In this document: one piece after another, positions 1-8,618 of the stretch
How positions within the stretch are numbered: the stretch's first letter is position 1
Layout: each line of letters begins with the position of its first letter
From: Burkholderia sp. Ac-20365
GTDB lineage: Bacteria > Pseudomonadota > Gammaproteobacteria > Burkholderiales > Burkholderiaceae
Length of the DNA: 64,000 nt
Direction of reading: 5' to 3'
Assembly (NCBI RefSeq): GCF_017104715.1
Contig: NZ_JAAGPI010000017.1
Location: 62,001-126,000 of the forward strand
Translations under genes and position numbers: made by a program
The notes under the pieces: generated by a model
Database searches by the model: none
What the model was told of the DNA's origin: nothing
Seen by the model: the letters and a program-made list of their open reading frames with translations, nothing else

Positions 1-225
1 GAGGCTCGGACTCGAAATCGTGCACAGCGCGCAGATCTGGCGCGGTTCCAGCGGCCCGTTTTCGTGCAGCGCGCGGATGATGCGCCATTGCTGCTCGGTC
101 AGCCCCCGCGCGGTGAGCAGCGGGCGGAAACGCGCCATCATGAGTTCGCGCGCTCGCAGCAGCAGCATCGGCAGATTGCGATGCATCGCGAGCGGCGTGG
201 CAGTGCGGGTTCGGGTCGTCGCCAT
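1..225 (-). CDS. hpaR: MarR-family regulator, HpaR-like, N-terminal part (runs off the window)
   Basis: The leftward frame begins at ATG 225 and is still open at base 1, giving 75 residues. The visible stretch includes LTEQQWRIIRALHENGPLEP, which matches the N-terminal half of HpaR, the MarR-type repressor of homoprotocatechuate (4-hydroxyphenylacetate) degradation operons. It covers the first dimerisation helix and the start of the winged helix (RQICALCTISSPSL). HpaR normally has about 140-150 residues, so roughly half is missing at the edge. The genes it would control are not in the window. The HpaR label rests on motif resemblance; another MarR member with the same N-terminus is possible. 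Confidence 0.72.
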   Translation of the reverse strand, partial: MATTRTRTATPLAMHRNLPMLLLRARELMMARFRPLLTARGLTEQQWRIIRALHENGPLEPRQICALCTISSPSL

Positions 226-448
226 GGTATCCAGCAGGAAAATACGATTCGCTAGGATATAAGTAAATCGACGTCCGCGACAGTCGCGCACTACGGCTTT
301 TCTTTAGGTCACCTGGTATTTTCGAAGGCTTCGACGGATTTTTGACGCTGGCTAAAATTGGAGAAAGCAGCGCGCCAACCGCGAAAAACCGCGAACTGTC
401 GCGCGCAACCGACGAAAACGCCCAGGACAAACCCTCGGACGTATTTCC

Positions 449-464
449 CCGACCGCTTGGTCGG
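449..464. promoter_or_regulatory. Short palindrome upstream of the AraC-family gene
   Basis: CCGACC and GGTCGG are separated by GCTT, about 40 bases before the GTG start at 503, in the 277-base gap between the divergent HpaR-like and AraC-type genes. The sequence TTTATTC follows. It could be an operator (the GACC/GGTC half-sites resemble TetR- or MarR-type sites) or a weak attenuator hairpin. No promoter consensus stands out nearby. Confidence 0.3.
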
Positions 465-502
465 TTTATTCTACGCAACTCAGCAGATTTTTTGAGGGCA
501 CT

Positions 503-1465
503 GTGTACGTCCATCACCAGTTCTTCAACGATGCCGATGACCACGCGGCCGCGCTGCGGGGCTGGGATCAGCGGTACGACCAGATCGGCTCGGGCGCGTT
601 TCGCAGCGCGGTGAAACAGGTCGAGCTGGATGGTGTGCAGGTGTTCCATGAATCGGCGAATCTGCGCGTCGTGCAGCGCGGGCAGTTGCCGGACAATCAT
701 ATGACGTTTGGCATTCCGCTCGCGGGCGCCGGCGCATTTTCGTTCGGCGGCGTGCGTATCGATCGCGGCGGCTTCGTGATGGCGCAAGGCGGCATGCCGT
801 TCGAGTTTCACTCGCCCGACGAGATGGCGCTGATCGGTGTCGTCGTCGATTCGGACATGCTGCAATGCATCGCCGATTGCGCGGGCGTCGATCTCGACGA
901 CAACCTGTTCCGGCGCACTGTGCTCGATATTCCGAACGCGGCTTGTACGCGCGCGGGCCTGCAGCTCGCGACGCTGATCGAACGCGTGATGGCGCAGCCC
1001 GATGCCTTCGACGACGTGCACGCGCAACGCGCGGTGCGCAATCAGGTCAGCGAGGCACTCGTCGATCTGCTCGCGTATCACGTGCCTGCATCGTCGAACC
1101 GGCTGACCTATGCATGTCAGGCCGATATCGTGCGACGCATTCACGACTTCGTCGTCAACCATCCCGAAGAGCCTATCGATATCGAAAGCCTCTGCAAGCA
1201 GCTGCGCGTCAGCCGTCGCACGGTGCAGAACAGTTTTCAGGCGGTCGTGCAGACCAATCCGCTTGCGTATGTGCGTTCGTTGCGGCTCGCGCAAGTGCGG
1301 CGTCTGCTGCTCGATACGCGACAGGCGGATCTCTCCGTCAGCGATGCCGCCGCGCAATGGGGCTTCGTGCATCTCGGGCATTTCGCCAATGCGTACAAGG
1401 CGCAGTTCGGCGAGCTGCCTTCGCACACGGCGCGCAGGTCGGCGCGTGTCGTCTTGGCGCGTTAA
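503..1465 (+). CDS. AraC-family transcriptional regulator (EutR/FeaR-like)
   Basis: This is a 320-residue protein that starts with GTG at 503, the first in-frame start after the upstream AT-rich stretch. The N-terminal 200 residues form an effector domain like that of EutR/FeaR-type regulators. The last 100 residues hold two helix-turn-helix units: IDIESLCKQLRVSRRTVQNSFQ and VSDAAAQWGFVHLGHFANAYKAQFG, the classical AraC signature. It is divergent from the HpaR-like gene and tail-to-tail with the HD-domain gene. No ethanolamine or phenylethylamine genes adjoin, so the effector is unknown. Confidence 0.85.
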   Translation: MYVHHQFFNDADDHAAALRGWDQRYDQIGSGAFRSAVKQVELDGVQVFHESANLRVVQRGQLPDNHMTFGIPLAGAGAFSFGGVRIDRGGFVMAQGGMPFEFHSPDEMALIGVVVDSDMLQCIADCAGVDLDDNLFRRTVLDIPNAACTRAGLQLATLIERVMAQPDAFDDVHAQRAVRNQVSEALVDLLAYHVPASSNRLTYACQADIVRRIHDFVVNHPEEPIDIESLCKQLRVSRRTVQNSFQAVVQTNPLAYVRSLRLAQVRRLLLDTRQADLSVSDAAAQWGFVHLGHFANAYKAQFGELPSHTARRSARVVLAR

Positions 1466-1502
1466 GCGTCGAGCGTCGTTTCGAACTTCAATCCGTTAAT
1501 GC

Positions 1503-1536
1503 AAAAAAGAATCCGCGCTCGCAAGAACGCGGATTC
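1503..1536 (-). terminator. Rho-independent terminator of the HD-domain gene
   Basis: GAATCCGCG at 1509-1517 pairs with CGCGGATTC at 1528-1536 across a 10-base loop. The six A residues at 1503-1508 become a U run in the leftward transcript. It lies 77 bases beyond the stop of the leftward gene at 1614 and also just past the rightward AraC-type gene, but only the leftward reading has the U tract. Confidence 0.75.
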
Positions 1537-1613
1537 AAAGGCACGCTTGAGCGGAGACTACAAGCGGCTTGATCGTCAACAGACTTTGACGAGGAGAGAT
1601 CGGCTCACTGCGC

Positions 1614-2303
1614 TTAACCGTGGTTGTGCGCGGGATTGCGGCACACGCTGGCCTGTACGTTCGAGTCGTTCCAAGCCGAACCGAGGATGATGCTGCAGAA
1701 GTTCAGGCGCTTGTATTCCGGGTCTTTCAGCGCGAGCACGTCGGCCTTCACGTTGCCGAACGTCGTCAGCGGCTTGTGTTTCGTGCCGTTCGCGAACGCA
1801 TCGATGATGTTTTCCTTGAAGTTCTCGCCGCGCGGATGCGCTGCAACGACCAGCTTGCGGTCTTCCGTCGAGAACTCGTTGTAAGCGAGACCCAGCACGT
1901 CCATTTCGACGCCGGCCGTGACCAGCGCGACCACGGGCTTCTTGTATTGCGGAATGCCCGGCGTCGTATGCAGCGCGATCGAATCCCACACCATTTCGAT
2001 GTCGTTCTCACCGATCCCATAACCAAGCAGAAAATCGCGCGCAGCATTCGCGCCGTCGACTTCGAAGCGATCATGCGCGCTGCTGTACTTTTCCATCAGG
2101 CCCATGTCATGGAACATCGCGCCGATGTACAGCAATTCCGGGTCGTACTTCAACTGCTTGCGTTGTCCCGTCAGCGCGCCGAACAGGAACACGCGACGCG
2201 AGTGGTGATAGAGCAGATCGGTTTCGGTGTCGCGCACGAGTTGCGTCGCTTCGCGTGCCATCTTGCTGTCGGGGATCTTGATGCCTGCAATGATTTCGCT
2301 CAT
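1614..2303 (-). CDS. HD-domain protein, cyanamide-hydratase-like
   Basis: This 229-residue protein carries an HD metal site: H34, the HD pair H65-D66 in AMFHDMGL, and H112 in ALHTTPG, in the order expected for HD hydrolases. Spacing and the LHTTPGIPQY segment recall the small HD family that includes fungal cyanamide hydratase, which hydrates cyanamide to urea. Burkholderiales have many members of unproven function. No signal peptide or second domain is present, so it is probably cytoplasmic. It is transcribed alone, with its own terminator at 1503-1536. HD-type metal hydrolase is firm; the substrate is not. Confidence 0.75.
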   Translation of the reverse strand: MSEIIAGIKIPDSKMAREATQLVRDTETDLLYHHSRRVFLFGALTGQRKQLKYDPELLYIGAMFHDMGLMEKYSSAHDRFEVDGANAARDFLLGYGIGENDIEMVWDSIALHTTPGIPQYKKPVVALVTAGVEMDVLGLAYNEFSTEDRKLVVAAHPRGENFKENIIDAFANGTKHKPLTTFGNVKADVLALKDPEYKRLNFCSIILGSAWNDSNVQASVCRNPAHNHG

Positions 2304-2470
2304 TTCGGTTCTCCAGAACGTGATCGGTAGTGGCCGTTCGCTGTGTCGAATTGAGCGATCGGCGTGTGATCAAAGTGTAGGGAGAGCCCTTCTGCGGGGC
2401 AAAAGCATTGATACACGCGATCCTGCCAACCGGGCGCGGTTTTCTGCCAACGTCGGTGGGACGTGCTCGA

Positions 2471-2488
2471 GGTGAGGGTTTTCGGGAG
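2471..2488. repeat. Dispersed 18-mer, copy 1
   Basis: GGTGAGGGTTTTCGGGAG lies between the HD-domain and LysR genes. An identical copy sits at 60702-60719 and a close variant at 60870-60886, so this is a dispersed intergenic repeat of the genome rather than a gene-specific site. Confidence 0.6.
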
Positions 2489-2521
2489 CTTTAGAGCGGA
2501 CGATCGTTGCCGGTTCAACTA

Positions 2522-3451
2522 TCAGGTGCGGTTGCGCGCGCGCACCGTTCGCGTGTACGAGGCGATCATCGTCGCGAGTTCTTGCGCGGCGGGTGTGAGC
2601 GGCGCGGCGGCGCGTTGCAGCACGCAGACGTCTTGCGGGGCGACGCGTTCGCGCACGTCGATTGTCGTCAGCACGCGCGCGAACGGCCCGCGCTTCGTCA
2701 CGACGGCTGCTTCCAGCGACAGGCAATCCGTCTCACTCACCAGATGCAGCGACTCGAACAGCCCTTCGACCGTCGACACGATGCGCGGCGGCTCGAGACC
2801 GTAGTGCGCGAACAGATCATTGAGCCGATGCGCTTGCGGATCGTCGGTGAGATTCGGCGAGCGGGTCGCGATCCACGAACAGTCGGCGAGCTCGGCCAGC
2901 GACTTCGCATGCGCCATCGGATGGCCGCGCCTGCACACGACGACAGGATCCGACGGATACAGCTTCGTGACGGACAGATCGGTCGTATCCGTGTGCTTCG
3001 AGACGAGCGCGACGGCGAAATCGAGTGTGCCTTCGCGTATCCACTGAATCATCATCCGCGACGTGCCGGTACGCATATGCGCGGCCACGCGCGGAAAGCG
3101 CTCGCGAAACTCGGTTAGCACGGGTGCGCCGGCGTCGATCAGCGGCTCGGTTGTCAGGCCGAACGTGACCTGTCCCGTGTATTCGCCGCGCAGTTGCTGC
3201 GCTTCGTGTTCGGCGCGCGCGCATTCACCGAGGATCGTCGCCGAGCGTTGCAGCATGCGCTGGCCGATCGCCGTCAGCGCGATGCCGCGATTAGTGCGAG
3301 TAAAAAGCGTTGCGCCGAGCATCGATTCGAGATTCTGCAACTGCTGCGTGATGCCGCTCTGCGCGATGCCGAGCGCGCGCGACGCCGCGCGGATGCTGCC
3401 GTGCTCGGCGACAGCCGTGAAAACACGAAGTTGGGAAATGGTCAGGGCCAT
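2522..3451 (-). CDS. LysR-family transcriptional regulator
   Basis: This is a 309-residue LysR protein. The N-terminal helix-turn-helix reads MALTISQLRVFTAVAEHGSI and continues through ALGIAQSGITQQLQNLE. A periplasmic-binding-protein-like effector domain follows (from about residue 90, GQVTFGLTTEPLID). It is divergent from the solute-binding protein and deacylase genes at 3584-5509 with a 132-base shared promoter region, the usual arrangement for a LysR regulator of those genes. The effector is likely a ligand related to their substrate, which is inference. Confidence 0.9.
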   Translation of the reverse strand: MALTISQLRVFTAVAEHGSIRAASRALGIAQSGITQQLQNLESMLGATLFTRTNRGIALTAIGQRMLQRSATILGECARAEHEAQQLRGEYTGQVTFGLTTEPLIDAGAPVLTEFRERFPRVAAHMRTGTSRMMIQWIREGTLDFAVALVSKHTDTTDLSVTKLYPSDPVVVCRRGHPMAHAKSLAELADCSWIATRSPNLTDDPQAHRLNDLFAHYGLEPPRIVSTVEGLFESLHLVSETDCLSLEAAVVTKRGPFARVLTTIDVRERVAPQDVCVLQRAAAPLTPAAQELATMIASYTRTVRARNRT

Positions 3452-3477
3452 CGGCGGCAGCGTGCGAACTGGCGATC

Positions 3478-3489
3478 ATCAAAAGTGAT
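3478..3489. promoter_or_regulatory. Candidate LysR operator
   Basis: ATCA-N4-TGAT sits 27 bases upstream of the LysR start and about 95 bases upstream of the divergent solute-binding-protein gene. Several further GATCAT-like half-sites lie around it (3474-3496). The position suits LysR autoregulation and divergent activation. A single short dyad is weak evidence. Confidence 0.35.
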
Positions 3490-3583
3490 CATGATAGACA
3501 GATTTGCACTTTTTTGTGTCACTGCGGCGTCGTAGGATCGGCTCGGAAACCACCCCATCACAGCCGACTACAGGCCGTTCGCC

Positions 3584-4357
3584 ATGAAGATTTCGTTGAT
3601 ACTTCTCCTTGCCGCACTGGGTTTAGCGGGCCAAAGCGCGTTCGCACGCGATAACGACACGGTTCGTCTCGGCATCGACCCGACCTATCCGCCGATGGAT
3701 GCGAAAGCGCCCGACGGCAGTCTCAAAGGCTTCGATGTCGATCTCGGCAACGAAATCTGCAAGCGCATTCACGCCCGTTGCGAATGGGTCGAGCTGGAGT
3801 TCTCCGGCATGATCCCGGCGCTGCAGGCACGCAAGATCGACGCGATCATGTCGTCGATGGCAATTACCGCGAAGCGCGAACAGCAGATTCTTTTCTCGTC
3901 GAAGCTGTTCCAGTTCAAGTCGCGGCTGGTCGCGAAGCAGGGCACGGCGCTGAACGGCAGCGCGCCCGCGACGCTTGCCGGCAAGCAGATTGGCGTGCAG
4001 ACGGGCACACAGTTCGAGTCGTTCGCGCAGTCGCACTGGGCGCCCGCGGGCGTGCACGTGGTCGCCTACAAGGGTCAGGACGAAGTCTTCAGCGATCTGA
4101 TCAACGGGCGCCTGGACGGCGCGCTGCTCGGCACCGTCGAAGCCGACTATGGCTTCCTTCGCACGCCGCAAGGCAAGGGCTTTGCGTTTGTCGGCGAGCC
4201 GCTCGATATGGGCGATCGCGGTGTTGGCATCGGCCTGCGCAAGGACGAAACGGCGTTGCAGACGTCGATCAACACGGCAATCGCGTCGATGCGCAAAGAC
4301 GGCACTTACGCGCAGATCGCGCACAAATATTTCGACTTCGATCCGTACGGCAACTGA
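3584..4357 (+). CDS. ABC transporter solute-binding protein, basic amino acid (ArgT/HisJ) type
   Basis: The protein has 257 residues with a Sec signal peptide (about 1-21, cleaved after QSAFA). The mature part begins with RLGIDPTYPPMDAKAPDGSL and continues with GFDVDLGNEICKRI, the canonical start of cluster-3 amino-acid binding proteins. The domain AIMSSMAITAKREQQILFS also matches LAO/histidine-binding proteins. It should act in the periplasm. No permease or ATPase gene is adjacent, so it must share a transporter encoded elsewhere. The AstE-like deacylase follows after 36 bases and is probably co-transcribed, suggesting an N-acylated amino acid as ligand (inference). Confidence 0.88.
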   Translation: MKISLILLLAALGLAGQSAFARDNDTVRLGIDPTYPPMDAKAPDGSLKGFDVDLGNEICKRIHARCEWVELEFSGMIPALQARKIDAIMSSMAITAKREQQILFSSKLFQFKSRLVAKQGTALNGSAPATLAGKQIGVQTGTQFESFAQSHWAPAGVHVVAYKGQDEVFSDLINGRLDGALLGTVEADYGFLRTPQGKGFAFVGEPLDMGDRGVGIGLRKDETALQTSINTAIASMRKDGTYAQIAHKYFDFDPYGN

Positions 4358-4393
4358 TCGAGTTTTATTTCGACCGACATTCAGAAAAGTCAC

Positions 4394-5509
4394 ATGAACA
4401 GGCAATCGATTCCGCTTCTCTCGCCCGCCGTCGGCACGTCACGCGAGGTCGTCGCGTTCCATTTCGGCCCGAAAAACAGCGGGCAAAAGATCTACATCCA
4501 GTCTTCGCTGCACGCCGACGAAACGCCCGCGATGCTGACGACGGTGCTGCTCAAGCGCCGCCTCGTCGAACTTGAAGCGCAAGGCTTGCTGAAGGCCGAA
4601 ATCGTGCTCGTGCCGGTCGCGAATCCTGTTGGTCTTGGCCAGCATGTGCTCGGCCAGTTCATCGGCCGCTTTGAGACGGGCAGTGGCAAGAACTTCAACC
4701 GGCATTTCATGCAGTTCACGACCTTGCTGGATCGCGCGAAAGACCGGCTTGGCCCCGACGCGCAGCAGAACCGCAACCTGATTCGCGAACTGGTGCGCGA
4801 GCAGCTGGATGCGCAAAAGCCGCTGACCGAATACGAGTCGCTGCAACTCGCGTTGCTGAAGCTGTCTTATGACGCCGACGTCGTGATCGACCTGCATTGC
4901 TCGCTCGAAGCCGTGATGCACGTCTACACGAGCGAAGCGGGTTGGCCGGAGATCGAGCCGCTCGCGCGCTATCTGCGCTCGGAAGCGTCGTTGCTCGCGA
5001 CGGACTCGGGCGGTCAGGCGTTCGACGAAGCGCACAGCCTGTTGTGGTGGCATTTGCAGCAACAGATGCCTGCGGGCAAGCCGGTGGCCACTGGCACTGT
5101 CGCTGTGACGATCGAATGCCGTGGACAGCGCGACGTTTCGTACGTAGTCGCGCAGCAGGACGCCGATGCGCTCGTCGACTATCTGACGCATCGCAAGGCA
5201 ATCGAAGGGAAGGCCAAGCCGCTGCCGGAACTGCCGACGCCTGCTACGCCGCTCGCGGGCAGCGAGCAGTTCTATGCGCCGGTTAGCGGCATCCTCGTGC
5301 ATCGAGTGAAGATCGGCGACTGGATTCGTGCTGGCGACGCGTTGTTCGATATCGTCGATCCGCTGACGGACGAAACTACGACCATCACGAGCAATACGGA
5401 AGGCGTGCTCTACATGCGGCGCGCAATTCGCTTCGTGACGGCGGGTGCACCGCTTGGGCGAGTGACGGGAACCAAGGCGTTCCGTACCGGCGTGTTGCTC
5501 GGCGCGTGA
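4394..5509 (+). CDS. Succinylglutamate desuccinylase / aspartoacylase family deacylase
   Basis: This 371-residue zinc carboxypeptidase-like deacylase has predicted zinc ligands H40 and E43 (SSLHADETP) and H168 (VIDLHCSLEAV), the HxxE...H pattern of the AstE/AspA family. The C-terminal third (from about residue 290, FYAPVSGILVHRVKIGDWI) forms the beta-barrel extension seen in larger AstE-like members. It would hydrolyse an N-acyl amino acid in the cytoplasm. True AstE sits with astABCD; none is here, and its partner is a solute-binding protein, so arginine succinyltransferase-pathway function is unlikely. The exact substrate is unknown. Confidence 0.85.
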   Translation: MNRQSIPLLSPAVGTSREVVAFHFGPKNSGQKIYIQSSLHADETPAMLTTVLLKRRLVELEAQGLLKAEIVLVPVANPVGLGQHVLGQFIGRFETGSGKNFNRHFMQFTTLLDRAKDRLGPDAQQNRNLIRELVREQLDAQKPLTEYESLQLALLKLSYDADVVIDLHCSLEAVMHVYTSEAGWPEIEPLARYLRSEASLLATDSGGQAFDEAHSLLWWHLQQQMPAGKPVATGTVAVTIECRGQRDVSYVVAQQDADALVDYLTHRKAIEGKAKPLPELPTPATPLAGSEQFYAPVSGILVHRVKIGDWIRAGDALFDIVDPLTDETTTITSNTEGVLYMRRAIRFVTAGAPLGRVTGTKAFRTGVLLGA

Positions 5510-5530
5510 CGCGCCGTGAGTTGGAGATGG

Positions 5531-5640
5531 GGCAGGCCGAGAGTTTAGGCGCATAAACTTTGGGCCTGGGCGGCGCGCATCGACACGTCTCGACAACGGC
5601 CGCCGGCGCGAGTTTATGCGCATCAACTCGCCCGACTGCC
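5531..5640. repeat. Paired near-palindromes forming a long inverted repeat
   Basis: AGTTTAGGCGCATAAACT (5542-5559) and AGTTTATGCGCATCAACT (5611-5628) are the same 18-base near-palindrome with two differences. Because each is almost self-complementary, and the outer flanks also resemble each other in inverse orientation (GGCAGGCCGAG and GGCAGTCGGGCG), the whole stretch can fold into one long stem with a 50-base centre. It lies between two converging genes, so it could be a bidirectional terminator, a protein-binding pair or a REP-like element. Confidence 0.6.
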
Positions 5641-5701
5641 GTGCCTTCCTACGGCGCAATGCGGCGCGATCCGATGATTGCGCCGCTCTTACATCACTTC
5701 A

Positions 5702-6523
5702 TCAAGCCACGTTGAACCGCGCAGCCGGCTTCGTGTGCGACAGATTCGGTCCAAGCGCCGCACGCGCGGATTCGAACGTCTGCCAGTCGGCGTAATCGGG
5801 CAGCGACGGAATCGTCGCGAGCTCGCCCTGATCGAACCCGACCAGCGACGCATCCACCATCTGCTCCGCCGACATCACGATGCCGCGTTCTTCGACCATC
5901 GCGATCGGCACGCCCGCAACGTCCCAGAACTCGGTGCGCGTTGCGCCCGGCAACACGGCTTGCACCTTGATGCCCTTGCTCGCCAGTTCGTGATGCAGCG
6001 ATTGGGTGAACGCGAGCACGAAAGCCTTCGTGCCGCCGTAGACACCGTTCAGGATTTCCGGCGCGATCGCCACGATCGACGCGATGTTGATGATATTGCC
6101 GGCGCCGCGCGCGACGAAACCGGGCACGATCGCATACGTGAGACGCGTCAGCGCGACCACGTTCAGCTTGATCATCGATTCCATCTTGTTGACGTCCGAC
6201 TCCACCAGCGGCGAGGCAGCGCCAACGCCCGCGTTGTTCACCAGCATCGTGATGCTAGCGTCGGTGCGCAATACGTTCTCGACGCGGCGGACATCGGCGT
6301 CGTCATTCAGATCGGCGGCGACGATTTCCACCGAGCGGCCCGTTTCGTTCGAAATACGTGTTGCCAGTTGTTCGAGGCGCGCACGGTTGCGGGCGACGAG
6401 GATCAGATCGTAGCCGCGTCGCGCGAGACGGTCCGCATAGATTGCGCCGATGCCCGACGATGCGCCCGTCACGACGGCCGTGCCGAGATTCGCTGCGATG
6501 TTGGAAGAGTTCGACATGTTCAA
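5702..6523 (-). CDS. Short-chain dehydrogenase/reductase
   Basis: This is a 273-residue classical SDR with the cofactor loop TGASSGIG, the NNAGVG motif, and active-site Y/K in YGGTK. NAD(P)(H)-dependent oxidoreductase activity is expected; the sequence does not fix the substrate. It is divergent from the GlxA-type regulator at 6648 with a 124-base gap, so that regulator is the likely controller. Confidence 0.88.
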   Translation of the reverse strand: MNMSNSSNIAANLGTAVVTGASSGIGAIYADRLARRGYDLILVARNRARLEQLATRISNETGRSVEIVAADLNDDADVRRVENVLRTDASITMLVNNAGVGAASPLVESDVNKMESMIKLNVVALTRLTYAIVPGFVARGAGNIINIASIVAIAPEILNGVYGGTKAFVLAFTQSLHHELASKGIKVQAVLPGATRTEFWDVAGVPIAMVEERGIVMSAEQMVDASLVGFDQGELATIPSLPDYADWQTFESARAALGPNLSHTKPAARFNVA

Positions 6524-6647
6524 TGCTCCAGGTATTTAGAGGGCACAGGCGACGCCGCGTCGTCTGCATGTACGCCAGATTAGGTGCATACTCACATGAC
6601 CTCAACGTCATAGATCCCACTTTTTCGGACATCGCTGGAGCCAAGCT

Positions 6648-7586
6648 ATGCTGCGCGTCGGAATCGTTCTGTATCCCGGTTTTCAGGTGATGAATCTCGG
6701 CATGACGAGCGTGCTGGAATTCGCTAACCGCGAAATGAGCGAGCCGCTGTACGACTTCGTGCTGCTCTCCGAGCAAGGCGGCCCCGTGGCATGCTCGTCC
6801 GGTTTCGAGGTGTCGACGCAGCCGTTCGACGACAGCCGCTTCGACACGATTCTCGTCGTCGGCGACAACGATCTGCAGCCGTCGCGGCCATCGCTGATCG
6901 AATTTTTGAAGCGCGCGGCGCCACAGGCGCGACGGGTTGCCGCTGCCTGCACGGGCGCGTTTCATCTGGCCGAAGCTGGCCTGCTCGACGAAAAACGTGC
7001 GACCACGCACTGGTACTACGCCGCCGACATGCGCAAACGTTATCCGGCCGTGAAAGTGGAAGAGGACCGCATCTTTATCATCGATAACGACGTGTGGACC
7101 TCGGCGGGCATGACGGCGTGTATCGATCTCGCGCTGGCATTCGTCGAGAAAGATGCGGGCGTGGAACTCGCGAGACATGTCGCGCGCAAGCTCGTCGTGT
7201 ATCACCGGCGCGCGGGCGGTCAATCGCAGTTCTCAGCGTTGCTCGAACTCGCGCCGAAATCCGATCGGATCCAGACGGCGCTCTCGTACGCGAGGCGCAA
7301 TCTGAGCACGCCGCTTTCGGTCGAACAGCTCGCCGATGCCGCGCATCTGAGCCCACGGCAATTCACGCGCGCATTCAGAGAAGAGACGGGACAGACACCC
7401 GCGAAGGCAGTTGAACGTTTGCGCGTCGAAGCAGCGCGCCTGATGCTCGAAACGGGACGGCATGGCGTCGACGTGGTCGCGCGCGATGTCGGCTTCGGCG
7501 ATCCCGAGCGCATGCGGCGAGCGTTTCTGCGTGCATTTGGCCAGCCGCCTCAGGCGATCCAGCGCATGGCGCGCGGCATCGAATGA
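6648..7586 (+). CDS. GlxA-type transcriptional regulator (DJ-1/PfpI + AraC HTH)
   Basis: The protein has 312 residues. The first 190 form a DJ-1/PfpI-like domain with the nucleophile-elbow-like AAACTGAFHLAEAGLL. The C-terminal 100 carry an AraC-type double helix-turn-helix (LSVEQLADAAHLSPRQFTRAF, then DVVARDVGFGDPERMRRAF). This architecture defines GlxA/FtrA/CdhR regulators, which sense small ligands and are not proteases. It is divergent from the SDR at 5702-6523, its probable target. A second member of the same type lies at 61722-62681. Confidence 0.9.
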   Translation: MLRVGIVLYPGFQVMNLGMTSVLEFANREMSEPLYDFVLLSEQGGPVACSSGFEVSTQPFDDSRFDTILVVGDNDLQPSRPSLIEFLKRAAPQARRVAAACTGAFHLAEAGLLDEKRATTHWYYAADMRKRYPAVKVEEDRIFIIDNDVWTSAGMTACIDLALAFVEKDAGVELARHVARKLVVYHRRAGGQSQFSALLELAPKSDRIQTALSYARRNLSTPLSVEQLADAAHLSPRQFTRAFREETGQTPAKAVERLRVEAARLMLETGRHGVDVVARDVGFGDPERMRRAFLRAFGQPPQAIQRMARGIE

Positions 7587-7837
7587 CGCGATTTAACGCT
7601 TTGGTAAGCGTGTGTAATTTACCGCTATGCGCCTGATAGAACGCTCTTTAAAGGGCTTCAGCCAGCGTGCCAATAACGTTTTAAATATTCATTAAAGATT
7701 TTCTGTGAGTGGTCCGTAATAAGACGGGTCTGGGACGCCGCCGCAACGCAAGCACCTCGCGTGTGACGGGCAAATATTCCCGATACACGCGGCGTCATGG
7801 TCAGGCGCCCTCCAGAACCCCGAAGGAAATCTCACAG

Positions 7838-8488
7838 ATGAAAAGGCTGTTGGTCACGCTTGCTGCGGGCGTCGCGCTGTCTGCGCCCGTTGCACACGCT
7901 CACGAAATCTATGGTCAGGTCGGCACGGAAGGCCTCGGTATCGGCTTCTCCGAACCCCTCGGCACGCGCGACAACATCCGCGCCGAATTCAACGGCTTTG
8001 CGCTCTCGCACGATTTCAGCGCGGGCGGACTGAACTACGACGGCAGGGCCAAGATCTATCACGGCGGCCTGTATCTCGACTTCTTCCCGGCGCCCGCGAC
8101 GGTGCCGTTCCGCATCACCGCGGGCATGATCATCGGCGGCGACAATGTGTCGGGCGATGCGACCAGCCCGAGCGGCACGGTCAACATCAACGGCACCAAC
8201 TACGCGACGAACGGCGAGACCGTGCACGCGAAGGCGAAGTATCCGACGGTGCGTCCCTATATCGGCATTGGCTTTGGCCATACGCCTGTCGCGCAGAAGG
8301 GCTTCTCCGCGTTTTTCGACGCTGGCGTGACCTATGGACGTCCGCACGTGACGCTCGACGTCCCCGCGGACATCGTCGCGGAAGCCGGCCAGGCGAACGT
8401 CGATCAGGAACGCCAGGACCTTCAGGACAAGGCAGACAAATGGCGCTGGTACCCGATCGTCAAGGTCGGTGTGACGTACCGCTTCTGA
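7838..8488 (+). CDS. Outer-membrane beta-barrel protein, uncharacterised
   Basis: The start at 7838 is chosen because AAGGAAAT precedes it at proper spacing and a clear signal peptide follows (MKRLLVTLAAGVALSAPVAHA); longer in-frame starts lack this. The mature protein of about 195 residues is rich in alternating Gly/aromatic strands and ends in YRF, the C-terminal phenylalanine of BAM-inserted barrels. It belongs to a family common in Burkholderia and unassigned in function; OmpW-like size is a possible comparison only. A strong terminator follows at 8512-8545, so it is transcribed alone. Confidence 0.75.
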   Translation: MKRLLVTLAAGVALSAPVAHAHEIYGQVGTEGLGIGFSEPLGTRDNIRAEFNGFALSHDFSAGGLNYDGRAKIYHGGLYLDFFPAPATVPFRITAGMIIGGDNVSGDATSPSGTVNINGTNYATNGETVHAKAKYPTVRPYIGIGFGHTPVAQKGFSAFFDAGVTYGRPHVTLDVPADIVAEAGQANVDQERQDLQDKADKWRWYPIVKVGVTYRF

Positions 8489-8511
8489 TCGCCGCGCGGC
8501 GCACAAAATGC

Positions 8512-8545
8512 AACGGCTCGCCATCGATGATGGCGAGCCGTTTTT
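8512..8545 (+). terminator. Rho-independent terminator
   Basis: A perfect 14-bp stem, AACGGCTCGCCATC with its complement, closes a 3-base loop and is followed by TTTTT. It lies 24 bases past the outer-membrane protein gene. It points rightward, and the A-poor left side makes it one-directional. Confidence 0.9.
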
Positions 8546-8618
8546 CTTTGCACGCGAACGCAACTGGCGGCGGCGAGCCCGCCACGTTGCGCGTCGTCTG
8601 GCGCGGGCTCAGCCAGAC

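Noticed and set aside
5542..5628. Ordinary rho-independent terminator
   Set aside because: Neither dyad is followed by a U tract on either strand, so it is reported as a repeat instead.
4439..5659. A 406-codon leftward open frame
   Set aside because: Antisense of the AstE-like deacylase; no start signal or domain.
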